Below are positions 11,558-29,160 of a stretch of 64,000 nt of DNA, in pieces. Source of the DNA: Flaccisagitta enflata (lineage: Eukaryota > Chaetognatha > Sagittoidea > Aphragmophora); the NCBI GenBank assembly GCA_965153355.1, contig OZ231128.1, forward strand, positions 41,664,001 through 41,728,000. The letters are read 5' to 3'. The translations under genes and the position numbers were made by a program. The notes under the pieces are model-generated. The model was not told where the DNA came from and did not search any database. It worked only from the letters and a program-made list of their open reading frames with translations. Within the stretch, counting starts at the first letter, position 1. Each line of letters opens with the position of its first letter.

Positions 11558-12703
11558 TAATATGTTCAATATTTCTTTGCATAACTTGCATTCAAGCATA
11601 AAATAGAATCAAATATAGCTGAAATTAATAAAGAGCACATAATGCAAATTCTTGAAAATTTTATTTTTGGTAACAGACAAGGAGTCTGTTGAAATTAAGG
11701 AGTCTGTTGAAATTGCATGGAAAATGAAAAAATGAGTAAAGAAAAGACATAGTTCTCTTCTAAAATCGATTTTGTAGAGAACTGTTTTTGAAAATGCAAA
11801 ATTTCTTTTCATTTGAGAGTTTAAGAATTTCAACAGTATTTTCGACTCTCTAGCAATCTGACTGGTGCCAGCGTGTCAGCCAGTATCAAATTTAGTCACC
11901 TGTTAGGGTTTGTCTGTGCGCGTGCACATATTAACACATTTTGAAACTCGATATGGCCCAATTTTTTCGAGGAAAAAAAAGTGCCAGAAAACGATGGGCG
12001 GATTCCACTCCGTTCGGATACAAAGAGGCCATGAAAATTATCCAAAGTGTCATTTATGTTTCTAATTATTAAAATACATGTAATTACGAGTCAATCCATG
12101 TGCGCAAACGATTTTTTGACCATTTTAGCCGTTTTCGATTGAGTACCCTAAATTAAGAGTTCGAATTCTTACTGTTAGCGTAGCAGTCGTTAAATGTTAA
12201 GCACGTTATGATAAACAATACGAAGAAACCAAACAGGGACTGCATTTTTCCAATTCTGCAAAAACAAGGGAGAAACGGAATTTCCGAGATCTTTGTTCAA
12301 AAACTATTATAACCAGTGAAGAAGTCGTTTGTAGTTGATTCGGGACGGTAATTCTATAATCTCTTGTTTCGGGCGACATTCCGTTCAGAAAGTGACCCAA
12401 CGACGTGATCACATGATGTATATGATAGGTTGATGACGTTGATTATCATAAGATGACTTGCGATAACGTCGAAGAGTTTGGATGATGATTTTAATGATGA
12501 TGAAGCAAAATGAAAAAAGTATTTCATCTTACCAATTTTAACTTTTTGATAACGAGAACCGATGAAAATTTGGGTTTTTGATTGAGAGGTATTTGTGGAT
12601 AAACATCTCCGGTAAAAACAATTACTTTGATATTGTTTATTCGAGTTTTAATTGAGTTTTCACTGAAGAGCGATTAATCACTTGAACAACGCTATGTTAT
12701 ACC
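11558..12703. other. no recognisable gene
   Basis: AT-rich sequence with a short direct repeat GGAGTCTGTTGAAATT at about 11680-11712. No ORF has protein-like character. Confidence 0.4.
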
Positions 12704-13600
<897 letters not shown>

Positions 13601-13714
13601 GTTATACCACGCCCCTTTCAAAAGTCAAGCTTTACCTATATTCTGTTCGAGAAACTATGTAACAGTCAAATGCTTATCACTCTGAGAGTACCTCAATCCT
13701 CATATCTTTATAGC

Positions 13715-14617
13715 AATAAAGGCCAGATACACGGTCTTCCAGTCGCGGTAGGTTGGGCAGTGGTATCTAGATAGGTAGTAATGGCTAATATACAGGGAAC
13801 ACCTCGCAAAGTGACACCAAAGAAAACATCATATTTCCGCTTCTAGAAATGATAATCCGATTCTGAAAAAAGTTCCAGAGAGCGCTTTTAAACCGATTTT
13901 ACAAAGTAAATGAGCACAAACTCTGACTGTACTGTAGCATTGAAAGAAACTTTAAAGTTGGCGAGGCATGCATTTCCTAGTTTTGGGGTTTTGGAGTGGT
14001 CATGCTAATTTTGGTGATATTTCTAAGCCTGTTGAGCCAAAACCCCGGGGTTGGGCAGGAATCGAAGATATTTTGAAGTAAATAATGAATACATAAAATG
14101 ACCAAGCTGCAAATCTATGTATAATCAAAAATTAGCCTATCAAAGGCCAAAAACAAACATTTTGGTCTAGAAATTTGTAAAAATGTAATAATTTGATATA
14201 GAACATGATAAACTCAAAACATTTCAGATACTAAATCTTTATCAAAATATATTCAATTTGGAACCGCTTCCAGCAGTTTGGCACAATTTGTTGATAAATC
14301 GCAGTGAGAGAAAATGCAACCCTCAATAGTTTTCTTAAGAAAACAGCGATTTTGTTAAAAAAATTGAGGATATTTCACCAAATTCCCTGTAGGTTTTTTT
14401 TTCAAAACCCTTTTTTTTGGTCTAAAACAAACAAATGGTTTAATCTTCCAGGAACTTTTTTTCAGAATTGGATTATCATTTCTAGAAGCAGAAATATGAC
14501 GTTTTCTTTGGTGTCACTTTGCGGGGTATTCCCTGTAATACCGAAATCAAAAATACTACAGAGCAATCGACTAACGGAACAGAACACATGTACAGCTTCG
14601 CATGTGCGCGACTGAAA
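13715..14617 (-). repeat. dispersed hairpin-ended repeat split by a fold-back MITE
   Basis: The GGCC half (AAAGGCCAGATACACGG ... CCAGTCGCGG) is at 13717-13790. The other half (CGACTAACGG ... CGCATGTGCGCGACT) is at 14538-14617. The element at 13791-14537 lies exactly between them. Confidence 0.75.
13791..14537. mobile_element. fold-back MITE (747 bp) with TA target duplication
   Basis: The termini TACAGGGAACACCTCGCAAA and TTTGCGGGGTATTCCCTGTA are inverted repeats that extend for about 90 bp (GTGACACCAAAGAAAAC, TTCTAGAAATGATAATCC). TA is adjacent on both sides. The interior is AT-rich and non-coding. Confidence 0.88.
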
Positions 14618-15040
14618 AGCTTCCTCGTGAGTTGTGACTGTATCTTTGCTAGATATCAAGGAAAGCTACTGTGCCTGTGATCAGCCCTGCTGCCAGAGAA
14701 ATTCCATTTCGTGGAATGATAAAAAAGGCAATATTCGTTTTGACATGTTTTTTCTTGACTACTTGTCCAACATTCAGTCCCTGAGATAATGACAATTATT
14801 TGGATAAAAAAGCGTCATCCTCATAGATTCCACTAAAAACGCTTAATAATTTGAACTGGTCATCTTTCGGCACAAAAGTGAATAAGAATAGAATAAGAAT
14901 AAGAATAGAATAAGAATAAAAATTGTATAAGTTGACAAAGCTTTCAAAGGTTTAACCGAAAATTGAAAAAAATTGAAAACAAGTAATACAATAGAAAAGG
15001 TAACTTTTTAAGCACCGAAATTAGCATTGAAAAAAATTGT
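14618..15040. other. no recognisable gene; short GAATAA tandem tract
   Basis: A GAATAAGAATA array lies at 14880-14925. Otherwise unique AT-rich sequence 3' of the transporter gene. Confidence 0.4.
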
Positions 15041-15041
15041 T

Positions 15042-15043
<2 letters not shown>

Positions 15044-15097
<54 letters not shown>

Positions 15098-15112
15098 CGA
15101 CAATCTGTTTCT

Positions 15113-15165
<53 letters not shown>
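15044..15165. repeat. (CT)n microsatellite beside the transporter stop codon
   Basis: Two CT tracts (15044-15093 and 15114-15165) are separated by a short unique piece. The second ends within a few bases of the stop codon of the transporter exon (minus strand). Confidence 0.97.
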
Positions 15166-17213
<2,048 letters not shown>

Positions 17214-17240
<27 letters not shown>

Positions 17241-17268
17241 TCCAATTTGGAGGATGGGATAGCTACTA
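17214..17268. mobile_element. truncated copy of the TAGGGATGTGG element
   Basis: GGATGTGGAAGCGATTGACC then GCTTCCAATTTGGAGGATGG then GATAGCTACTAGTAT matches the left half of the complete 130-bp element at 37098-37227. The right half is missing. Confidence 0.7.
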
Positions 17269-17590
17269 GTATCCTTATTCTAGAGCTTTTGTTATAAAGC
17301 ACAAAGGTTCAACTCCATAGTTTAGTACCTGGGTAAAGAATGTCCGGCGGTCCCATTTGGTTGACTTCTCTCGATTCTTACCTCTAAGGGTATGGTTTCT
17401 TCACAACATTGCCTTTGGTAACTACATAATCTTTTGATAATTCACTTATCCTTTGGTGATTTGTTTTGCTAAAATTGGATAATGCCTTTGATAAGTTTTA
17501 TTTGGGGTTGACTCCAGAGTAATTGATGGATTTGTCTCACTTAGTGGGAAGGATCTTGATTTAAGGTTATGTGTTATGAGCATTTTACAA
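17265..17590. repeat. duplicated segment, unit 2 (partial)
   Basis: Begins TATCCTTATTCTAGAGC and tracks 16712-17035 closely, including CATTTGGTTG and GGTATGGTTTCTTC. Confidence 0.85.
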
Positions 17591-17829
17591 TGGGGGTCGT
17601 GACAACCAACTTTGGCAATGCCAATCGGACATATCAACAGACCATGCGCAATCACAAATCAACCTAATAACTAAAAGGAAAAGTTCATGAGACTTTATCA
17701 TTTACAGTCGTGCCAACCCTACCTTTCCCATAGTAAAGTATAGGAGCTTCCTCTTCCTCTTCCTTCTCCCTATTCATTATAATGTAAATAAGGGGTGTGG
17801 CACGACTGTAAATGATATGGTGTTACCCT

Positions 17830-18385
17830 TGGGCAGCGGCTCCAAGGCCGATGGACTATGCTTTCACACATATGGGGAATTTTCCTCCTTCTCCTTCTCC
17901 TTCTTCTTCTTCTCCGCTCCCCCCCGACCCAAACTTCCTACTATGAGGCTAAAATCCCAGTCTCGAGACCTAAATCCCAGCCTCAAGGTCCAAATCCTAT
18001 CCTTGAGGCCCAAATCCCATTCTTGAGGCCAAAATCCAATTCTTGAGGCCAAAATCCCATCCTTGAGGCCCAAATCCCAGCCTCAAGGCCCAAATCCCAG
18101 TTCGAGGCCAAATTGAAGCCTCGAGGCCCAAAACCCAACCTCAAGATTCAAATCCTATACTCAGGGCCCAAATCCCAGCCTGAAGGCCCTAATCCCAGCC
18201 TGAAGACCTAAATCCTAGCCACAAGGCCAAAATCCCAGTCCTCAAGAGCCAAAGTCCCGCCCAAAATGCCAGCCCTAAGGCCCCAATCCCAATTGCTAGA
18301 AGGAGGAGAAAATTCCTCATATATGTGAAAGCATAGGTCATCGACTTCTTCAAGGCCGCTGCCCTGCTCCCTCCCTCAACCTTAA
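17830..18385. mobile_element. minisatellite-cored inverted-terminus element, copy B
   Basis: The left end TGGGCAGCGGCTCCAAGGCC then GACTATGCTTTCACACATAT is the inverted complement of the right end ATATGTGAAAGCATAGGTC ... AAGGCCGCTGCCC. The interior 17940-18295 is a degenerate array (GGCCCAAATCCCAGCCTCAA). The hairpin module follows at 18365-18430. Confidence 0.82.
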
Positions 18386-18445
18386 TAAAACAACCTACTT
18401 CTGGGCAGGGCACGGGTACCGCTGACCATCTGACGCTTTTGCGAC
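18365..18445. repeat. hairpin module copy with TTTGCGACTATT tail
   Basis: GCCCTGCTCC ... GGGCAGGGCACGGGTACCG then CTGACCATCTGACGCTTTTG then CGACTATT. It matches the centre and right shoulder of the 1.9-kb palindrome (886-932) almost base for base. Confidence 0.75.
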
Positions 18446-18549
18446 TATTTCTTCATGTGTGTTTATATTGTTTTTGTGCACACTTTGGCCATATGTCCGA
18501 CTGGCATTTCCAAAGTTTGTTGTTACTGACCCATCCCCCTCATTTTATA

Positions 18550-18830
18550 CAATGGGAAGATCAGATGGCTGTGAGGAGCTTGGGGTGTTCAGCACACTCA
18601 TCTGGTACTCTTTCTTGTCACTTGCACATCTCACAAATAGCTGACAATTAAAGATTTTCTGCTGCTGATTTGCATCTGCTGACGCTTTGTGGTAAGGTTT
18701 GAAGTGGATTTTGACACGTATGATAGCTGTGAGGGGTCCGGATGAAACACCAGTTAGAGCTCCCAAGGCTCTTGTCCTTATTCTAGAGTTTTTGTTATAA
18801 AGTAATGTTGTCCAACTCCATAGGCATATC
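18550..18830. repeat. duplicated segment, unit 3 (permuted)
   Basis: GGAAGATCAGATGGCTGTGA ... TTTGAAGTGGATTTTG corresponds to 17030-17200. It is followed by CTCCCAAGGCTCTTGTCCTT, which corresponds to 16695, so the breakpoint lies inside the repeat unit. Confidence 0.8.
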
Positions 18831-18883
18831 AATGATTGATTTGCCTATGTCTAACCACGTTGACTTTGTTGCAAACGTGTCAG

Positions 18884-19081
18884 GTGATCTACGGTACCCG
18901 ATACTTCTGTGAGACTCAATGTCAGTTTGTGAAGATGGTGAGACAACGGACCATAAGCTTTTTGAAAAGGGTGGATGAGCAAACCTGCGAAACGAGGCCG
19001 ACTTCGGATCGGAACCATTGCAAATTTAAGTCAATTAAGTCGAAACCATCGATGCTGACCTTTCCAATCGTTGGATCGTAA
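18884..19081 (+). CDS. possible terminal exon of an unknown protein
   Basis: After an acceptor-like GCAAACGTGTCAG the frame VIYGTRYFCETQCQFVKMVR runs 65 residues to a stop at 19079-19081. It is cysteine-containing and basic, unlike the low-complexity ORFs nearby, and has codon-like composition. I recognise no family. It is on the opposite strand from the transporter and no partner exon was found. A chance ORF remains possible. Confidence 0.3.
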   Translation: MIYGTRYFCETQCQFVKMVRQRTISFLKRVDEQTCETRPTSDRNHCKFKSIKSKPSMLTFPIVGS

Positions 19082-19111
19082 AACCTGAAACGTTTTTAGC
19101 ATCCAATCATC

Positions 19112-20240
<1,129 letters not shown>

Positions 20241-20243
20241 GGG

Positions 20244-20978
20244 TCAAGCCATTCTCCTCCAAGCAGTTGAGAGATACAGTCCATTAACCCTCAACCGGAA
20301 GTCAGCGCTTTCGGCGCGCGCGCGTTCCTCCTCTTCCTCCGTCGATCGAAGATCTCTCTCCTCCTTTCTCTCGATTTCTCCACTCTGGCAGTCGGGCAGA
20401 CGCCATCTTGGAATCATCGACGGCGCAGAGAGCCTCCTCTTCTTCGGGATCCGCGGAGTCGACTGCATCCGATCGAGCGTTTCTTGGAGCCTGAATATGG
20501 TGGGGAATGAATAGTCACAGTCCCCCATTTGGAAATATTTGCCAAAAAAATTTCAAATCTCGTATCTAACTAGTTTCTTGTCAGGGAATACCGTTCTTTT
20601 TTAAATTTGTACAGGCTATGATAACATCCGGGGCTCTTCTCAAAAACAAAAATTTAAATATTACAAAGACACGATTATAAATACGTGGATCTCGCGCGGA
20701 TAAGACGATTCAGAAAATGTGTTCTAGGAGCAGAAACACCTACCACCGCCGATCGTCCGGGCTATCGCTACGGTCTGGTTATGAAATGCTCCTCTTGCTC
20801 CATTCTGCATCCCGTCTTCATGCTAAAAGGGAAAAATATACGGAACTAGATCCACGGGAATGATGGACTGAAATAAATAATTAGACTATACACTAAGTGG
20901 CCTATACTAACGTATACACTATACTATTCTACGTACCAACGCCCCGTAGGATTGTCCACCACTCCAGCACGTGCGTCT
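20244..20978 (-). CDS. possible 3' exons of an unidentified host gene
   Basis: Three phase-compatible minus-strand segments are visible: 20937-20978 (acceptor CCTTTCAG, donor GTACGT), 20740-20822 (acceptor CCCTTTTAG, donor GTGTTT) and 20244-20490 (acceptor CATATTCAG, stop at 20244). The joins give RRTCWSGGQSYGAL, then HEDGMQNGARGAFHNQTVAI to TIGGG, then RLQETLDRMQSTPRIPKKRR and a charged tail rich in Glu/Arg (RSTEEEEERARAES). The split Arg codon AG|G at the last junction fits exactly. Pro/Lys-Lys-Arg-Arg suggests nuclear localisation, which is inference. I do not recognise the protein. The first 42-nt exon is the weakest part. Confidence 0.4.
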
Positions 20979-21259
20979 CTGAAAGGTAAGTAGGAGGGGG
21001 GATTCCCCCACACCCGGAATGGGCATGGAGAAACGGATTTGGAGAGTTAGAACTGATTCTCATTCCTCAAATCATACGCTTAATATTCTAATTTGGTACA
21101 ATTGACTCATGAGCAATTCAAAACCCCCCCTACCCAGACACTACAGCTGAGGGTCGCAGGGGGCCCCGGGTGGGGACTTCTCCCCGACCGCCCCCGAGAA
21201 GCGAGGACGGCCGGCCTGTCCGTCAACGTGGAAGCATCTCGAGAGTCGCCATTGGATGA

Positions 21260-22183
21260 TCAACCGCCAGCCTCCGCGACGACGCGGGAAACGCCGGCAT
21301 GATACGCCGACACGGGAAGACGATGGCCGGGATCATACATTTGAGACCCTTCACTTCCGGCCTTACCCCTGCCGCCCTTGCCTCCACGATAGGATGGCGC
21401 GTCGTCTTTCCTACTGTGGCGTGGAGGGGGGTTTCTGCCGGAAGGTGGCGCGTGGTTGCTCGACGACGCGGAGTGGCGTTGAGTGCCGGAAGTCGACGGC
21501 CTTTGTCCGTCGGACTGGGCAAACTCAGCGCGGACGCGGTCGGCTTCCTTCTGCGCGTCGGATAGCAGCTGGGCCATCTGAGCAACCTTTGCGTCATGCT
21601 CACCGACAACTTTCATCCTAAAATTGTATTGTTCGATGAGCTTCCTCGCCAATCTGGCTCTATCCGCGGCGTGATCGGCAGCGTGGATCGCGCGATCCAT
21701 CGGAGACGAGTTGGGATAGAATGCCGCCGGAAGAATGTCTACAACCTTTTGAATGTCCCTTGGCCGAGGATGATTTGGCAACTTGATGGCGATGGCCAAC
21801 ATCTTCTCGGTCAGAAGGTCTTCCGGCGATTGGGGAGGGCGATGTGAAGGAGAAGAAGCGGATGCAGTCGACGTTGACGACCTGTTGGACGTCGACGCAT
21901 CCCCAGACTTCCTTTTTGGACGACGATTTCTCTTCTTTTTGTTGGCGTTTTGCTCCTCTCGTCGCTGTTGGTCGTCGTTGACGGGAGGAGGAGGAGGTGG
22001 GGGCAGATTTGCAGGCTGCCTCTGCGAAGACCCCCTTGGTTGGGTCCAACTCGTTGTCGTCGTCGTTTGAGTTGGGACACTGATTGGTGAAATGTCACGT
22101 GACCGCTGGCGAGGAGGAGGAGGAGGCCGGGGAGCAGGATCATGCGGCAATCTCGCAGGACCATCCATCACCGTCGATGACAA
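21260..22183 (-). CDS. proline/serine/arginine-rich ORF, uncharacterised
   Basis: 307 codons open. The N-terminal third is low complexity (PPPPPRQRS, NLPPPPPPPVNDD, then a basic stretch KKKRNRRPKRKS). A more globular segment follows (EDLLTEKMLAIAIKLPNHPR ... DILPAAFYPN ... AADRARLARKLIEQYNFRMK) with heptad-like Ala/Leu spacing. The tail is RGGKGGRGK. GC content is far above the flanks. A strong donor-like GGG|GTAAGG falls inside the Gly-rich tail, so the annotated end may be intronic. It could be a retroelement gag/ORF1-like protein (it resembles in style the ORF1 at 55379-57067) or a host exon. I do not recognise a family. Confidence 0.4.
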   Translation of the reverse strand: MSSTVMDGPARLPHDPAPRPPPPPRQRSRDISPISVPTQTTTTTSWTQPRGSSQRQPANLPPPPPPPVNDDQQRREEQNANKKKRNRRPKRKSGDASTSNRSSTSTASASSPSHRPPQSPEDLLTEKMLAIAIKLPNHPRPRDIQKVVDILPAAFYPNSSPMDRAIHAADHAADRARLARKLIEQYNFRMKVVGEHDAKVAQMAQLLSDAQKEADRVRAEFAQSDGQRPSTSGTQRHSASSSNHAPPSGRNPPPRHSRKDDAPSYRGGKGGRGKAGSEGSQMYDPGHRLPVSAYHAGVSRVVAEAGG

Positions 22184-22383
22184 CGATGTGATGCATCCGG
22201 CGGTCCACCCCTGCTCACCCGACGTCTCTTTCTCTGCACTTCGAGTTTGTAGGATTGCTTCAGTTTTGGCTCGCTCATCGTCTCGGATGATGTTGTGGAG
22301 GATCCTGCGTCACGGGCGTCTGACGCTGATCGCTGCCACTTCCGGTCGAACGCGTGGCCTCCACGATCCGGCAAGCGGCTCCT

Positions 22384-22800
22384 TCACGTCGTCTTTTCCT
22401 CTGATTTGAGGCCTTTCCACGGGAAATATTCCTCAAAGTTCCATTTCCCATGTCCTGCTCCAATTGATCTGATGTTGATGATTTTACACAATTGAAGCAT
22501 CTCGCGAGTTTCAACCGTCGCAATCTCTCCGTCCTCTTCGATTAATGCGTCTCTGGTGATTTGCGTCGGAACATATGCCCTTCGCTCGGCTTGTGGGTGA
22601 AGGGCATCTCTCTCCGCACGTAAGCGACGCTGCATGTCGTGGTACATTGCAGTGTGCTTCCACTCGATGAGGGCGTCGACTTGGGCGTTGCAGATCTTCA
22701 CCACCTCGACTGCTTGTTCCTGCGAGATGGAGGACAGGTCACTGATGTGCGGCGGGATCACCAGCGTCACAATAGGTGATGCTTGAAACGCTTGTGTTGT
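22384..22800 (-). CDS. uncharacterised ORF with globular sequence character
   Basis: About 135 codons open. The readable part VTLVIPPHISDLSSISQEQA ... NAQVDALIEWKHTAMYHDMQ ... RRLRAERDALHPQAERRAYV looks like an alpha-helical folded segment. The frame ends GLKSEEKTT. It is on the same strand as, and within 200 bp of, the next ORF at 21260-22183, suggesting exons of one gene or ORFs of one element. No family is recognised. Confidence 0.4.
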   Translation of the reverse strand, partial: TTQAFQASPIVTLVIPPHISDLSSISQEQAVEVVKICNAQVDALIEWKHTAMYHDMQRRLRAERDALHPQAERRAYVPTQITRDALIEEDGEIATVETREMLQLCKIINIRSIGAGHGKWNFEEYFPWKGLKSEEKTT

Positions 22801-23515
22801 TTAGCTGCGGCCGGCGTTACTTGACGTCGACGACTCCACGACCGCCTGCGACGCTCAAGCGGCGGCGGCGGCAGAATTGGGGGAGCAAGAGGAGGAGCAG
22901 TAAGTACCCCTTGGGGGCCTGTAAGGGGCGGGTCGAGCAACCTCCCCGGGAGGAAGTCCCTCTCCCCTTCCGTCATGTTCGTGAGTGTCCATATCATCAC
23001 CCTCACTGTCATCCTGAGTTTCGGAGGCCACCGCCACCGCCGCCGCCGCCGCTATCGCCAAAGTCCAAGTTGTTAGGTCATTAAATCTTTGTCGTTTACT
23101 TCCTTCTGCCCGCGTGGCGGCGGGGGCGTCCGTGGCTGGGACCCGACGCGAATCCCCCCATGAGCGCTTCCACTCCCGAAACTGCCGTATCGTAGCTTTC
23201 GTTGGCAGCTTGATTTCTTCTCGCCTTTCTTGCCGCCCGGAGTGCATCGGCGGCGTGACGACGCGCTTCACTGGCGGCGCGCTTGTCGGCGAAGGCGTTG
23301 GCATCGAACGCGTTGAGGGCCCGAGCAGGAATAGGGTCCGTAACGGTCCACGCACTGGAAGACGAGCTGTTGAAGAGATGGCTGACCCTGTCGATGACGT
23401 CATCAGCTCCTCCAACAGCAGACTGTTGCAACCCGCGAAGCCGACGTTGTTCTCTGAGGGACGCTGCCCTCGACTCCTGCTCCTGCCTCCTCTTCTTCTC
23501 CGGTCGTTCTTCTCT
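22767..23515 (-). CDS. arginine/alanine-rich coding-like block, frames overlapping
   Basis: Two minus frames are open here. The better one (about 23096-23515) reads PEKKRRQEQESRAASLREQR ... GADDVIDRVSHLFNSSSSSA ... FADKRAASEARRHAADALRA, a predicted coiled coil ending at a donor-like GGAAGTAAAC. A second, 22767-23012, is proline-rich (APPLAPPILPPPPLERRRRS). The block is GC-rich and carries repeated CTCTC/GAGAG motifs at its 5' edge (23540-23640). Exon-intron structure is unresolved. Confidence 0.35.
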
Positions 23516-23702
23516 GGAGCCAGGGCCACGGGCGTTTTAGAGAGTTTGAGAGCTCTCGGAGAGTTTGAGAGTCTCGGAAAACTCTGCACTCAAAGAGACT
23601 CCTCTTAGCTCACTCCTCTCTGAGAGCTCTCGTTGAAGGAGGCTTTGAGAGTACTTACAAAACCATGTTTCTGCATTGCTATGGTTGCACAAAACCATCT
23701 GC

Positions 23703-23833
23703 TTTTTAGTTACGCGCTACGCGACTCTACACCCTGCTTTGTCTGTCTGTTATTCCGTTGGTGCGTCAGTCTGTCCGTCCATCGGTCAGTTGGTCCATCA
23801 CACTTGATTTATTTGGGTTTATGCGTTCTTTTA
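23703..23833 (+). repeat. dispersed hairpin-ended repeat, 5' part
   Basis: TTTTTAGTTACGCGCTACGC then GACTCTACACCCTGCTTTGT. It stops at a TTTACAG next to the predicted donor of the HEPN-NTPase last visible exon, so it occupies the very start of that intron. Confidence 0.8.
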
Positions 23834-23834
23834 C

Positions 23835-26761
<2,927 letters not shown>

Positions 26762-27344
26762 TTTCAAATCTGGTGGAGAGTGTATTGACGCATATGAATG
26801 ATGTAGCTTCTTCCCATAATATGATTATCATACAATGGTGTGTTCAGGAATTGCAAAAAATGCTAAAAACGCCTGTGCCAAAAGTTTGGGTATGGTACAT
26901 GATGTATATAATGAGGGGGAACCATCCGTGGGACTTTTTGTCTAACCATATTAGTGCTCGGATGAGTTTTAGTTGGCCAAAAATGGCCTAAAATGGCGAA
27001 ATTTGACTTTGGACCCTCTAACTTGCAAAATGGCAAAAACAGTCAAATTTTCACCACCCAACATACTTTTTTGGCTTAATGGAGTCAAAAAACACTAAGG
27101 TAGGTGGTAGAGTGGATGGGTGGGAGGGGTCACCCATGGGGTGGGGGTAAGGGGGCCAAATTGGCCAAAATTCACCTCCTGATGGAGGTGGTTGTAAAAA
27201 ATGACAAAAACCAAAAAAGTTGATTTTTTTGGCAAGAATAGGTGTTAACTAGTGTGTTTCAGCAAAAAAATTGGATTCATTTTGGAAAATGAACAAAAAA
27301 TGACTAAATCAAAGTGTTGATGGTAGTTGGTAATTCTGGGGTAT

Positions 27345-28180
27345 GAACCATTCAACTTTGATTGCTTATAACTTTTTTCTGCTGAGGAGAAAAAAAATAT
27401 GGTTGATCTCATCTGAAAGATCTTTCAAAACTCTTTCAGAATCTCACGGATTTCAACTCATTTCGTTCAAAAATGGCAGTACAGTGATCTCCCAAAGTAC
27501 AGTAAATATTGATTTCTTGGGCGATAGAACCATTCAACTTTGACTGTTTATAGATTTTAGATACTTTAAAGCATACAAATTTGGTTGGTCTCATCTGAAA
27601 GAGCTTTCAAAAATCTTTAAGAATCTCATAAATTTTAACTCATTTGGTTAAAAAATGGTGGTATAGTGATCTCCCAAAGTATGGTAAATATTGATTTGTT
27701 GGGCGATAGAACCATTCAACTTTGACTGTTAATGAATTTTAAATACTTTGAAGCATACAAATTTGGTTGGTCTCATCTGAAAGAGCTTTCAAAACTCTTT
27801 CAGAATCTTATGAATTTCAACTCATCTGGTTTAAAAATGGCGGTACAGTGATCTCACAAAGTACAGTAAATATTGATTTCTTGGGCGATAGAATCATTCA
27901 ACTTTGACTGTTAATGAATTTTAGATACTTTAAAGCATAGAAATTTGGTTGGTCTCATCTGAAAGAGCTTTCAAAACTCTTTTAGAATCTCATGAATTTC
28001 AACTCATTTGGTTCAAAAATGGCGTTACAGTGATCTCCCAAAGTACAGTAAATATTGATTTCTTGGGCGATAGAATCATTCAACTTTGACTGTTAATGAA
28101 TTTTAAATACTTTAAAAGCGTACAAATTTGGTTGGTTTGTTTTTTTGGGTGATGAAACCATTCAACTTTGATTGCCTATA
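27345..28180. repeat. 182-bp tandem array, left arm
   Basis: The landmark GAACCATTCAACTTTGA (or GAATCATT...) recurs at 27345, 27527, 27708, 27891 and 28073. The last unit is shortened. The array resumes after the nested element at 28966-29103. Confidence 0.92.
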
Positions 28181-28182
28181 AC

Positions 28183-28493
28183 CAGCCCTGGTATCCATGC
28201 ATCATAACATGGTCCACCTTACATTCTTGCATTCTTATGGCGAACTGTCATTTTGTTCTGAGGTAAAATTGATATCAAACAGAAGAAAAGCAATACCAAA
28301 GTTTCCTTTCTCCTGGAGATAAAAAGACTTCTAGAGACAATTCTCAGCTGCTCAATGTCAGAAGAAATTTAGTGATCATGATTTGCATTCATTTTGAATA
28401 CAGATATGATTGTTTACAAAAAAAACAAATTATTAGATAAAGAAAAATAAAATGGATTCGATGATTTAAAATGTCTTGCCATTTATATTTTGG

Positions 28494-28538
<45 letters not shown>

Positions 28539-28634
28539 AGAGAAAGAGAAAGAGAAAGAGAAAGAGAAAGAGAAAGAGAAAGAGAAAGAGAAAGAGAAAG
28601 AGAAAGAGAGATAGAGAGAGAGAGATCTCACACA

Positions 28635-28689
<55 letters not shown>

Positions 28690-28957
28690 AGAGGGACGGA
28701 GGGACGAAAAAAAAACAAAAGTTACCATTTTTTTCATAATTCTTTCCGTTTATTAGGAAATAGTTTGCATAGATAGATGATTTATTAAGATAAATTCACT
28801 GCAATGTTGTGGCAATTTGTTTAGACACGCTTATGACAACAGAAAGCTTGGATTAACTATATTTCAATTGGGCCCGCTGTTTTCCTGTTGGGCCCGCAAA
28901 GATTATGAGGAGCAGGCCCGACGGGCCCGCTGAGAAGAATTACTATTTTCAGGGCTG
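28183..28957. mobile_element. hAT-like non-autonomous element (775 bp), 8-bp TSD CCTATAAC, nested in the fold-back
   Basis: Termini CAGCCCTG and CAGGGCTG are inverted. CCTATAAC occupies 28175-28182 and 28958-28965. Inside are a (GA)n/(GAAA)n and (CA)n microsatellite and repeated GGGCCCGC near the right end. Removal restores a continuous unit of the 182-bp array. Confidence 0.9.
28490..28686. repeat. (GA)n, (GAAA)n and (CA)n compound microsatellite
   Basis: GAGAAA-type units at 28530-28608, GA to 28626, then CA to 28686. Confidence 0.97.
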
Positions 28958-29160
28958 CCTATAACTTTTTAGCTCATCGATGCAAACAAATGCGGTTAGT
29001 CTCATTTGATAGATCTTTCAAAACTCTTTCGCAATCTTATGAATTTCAACCATTTGGTTCAAAAATAGCGGCACACTGATCTTCCAAAGTACAGTAGATA
29101 TTGTAAACCTCACAGTACCTCATGCTCAAAAGTGTTAAAAATCTATAAACTGTCAAAGTT

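Noticed and set aside
20700-20980. Alternative phases for the 42-nt exon
   Set aside because: The other two phases put stop codons in the next exon, so only phase 0 is compatible, but I keep low confidence.
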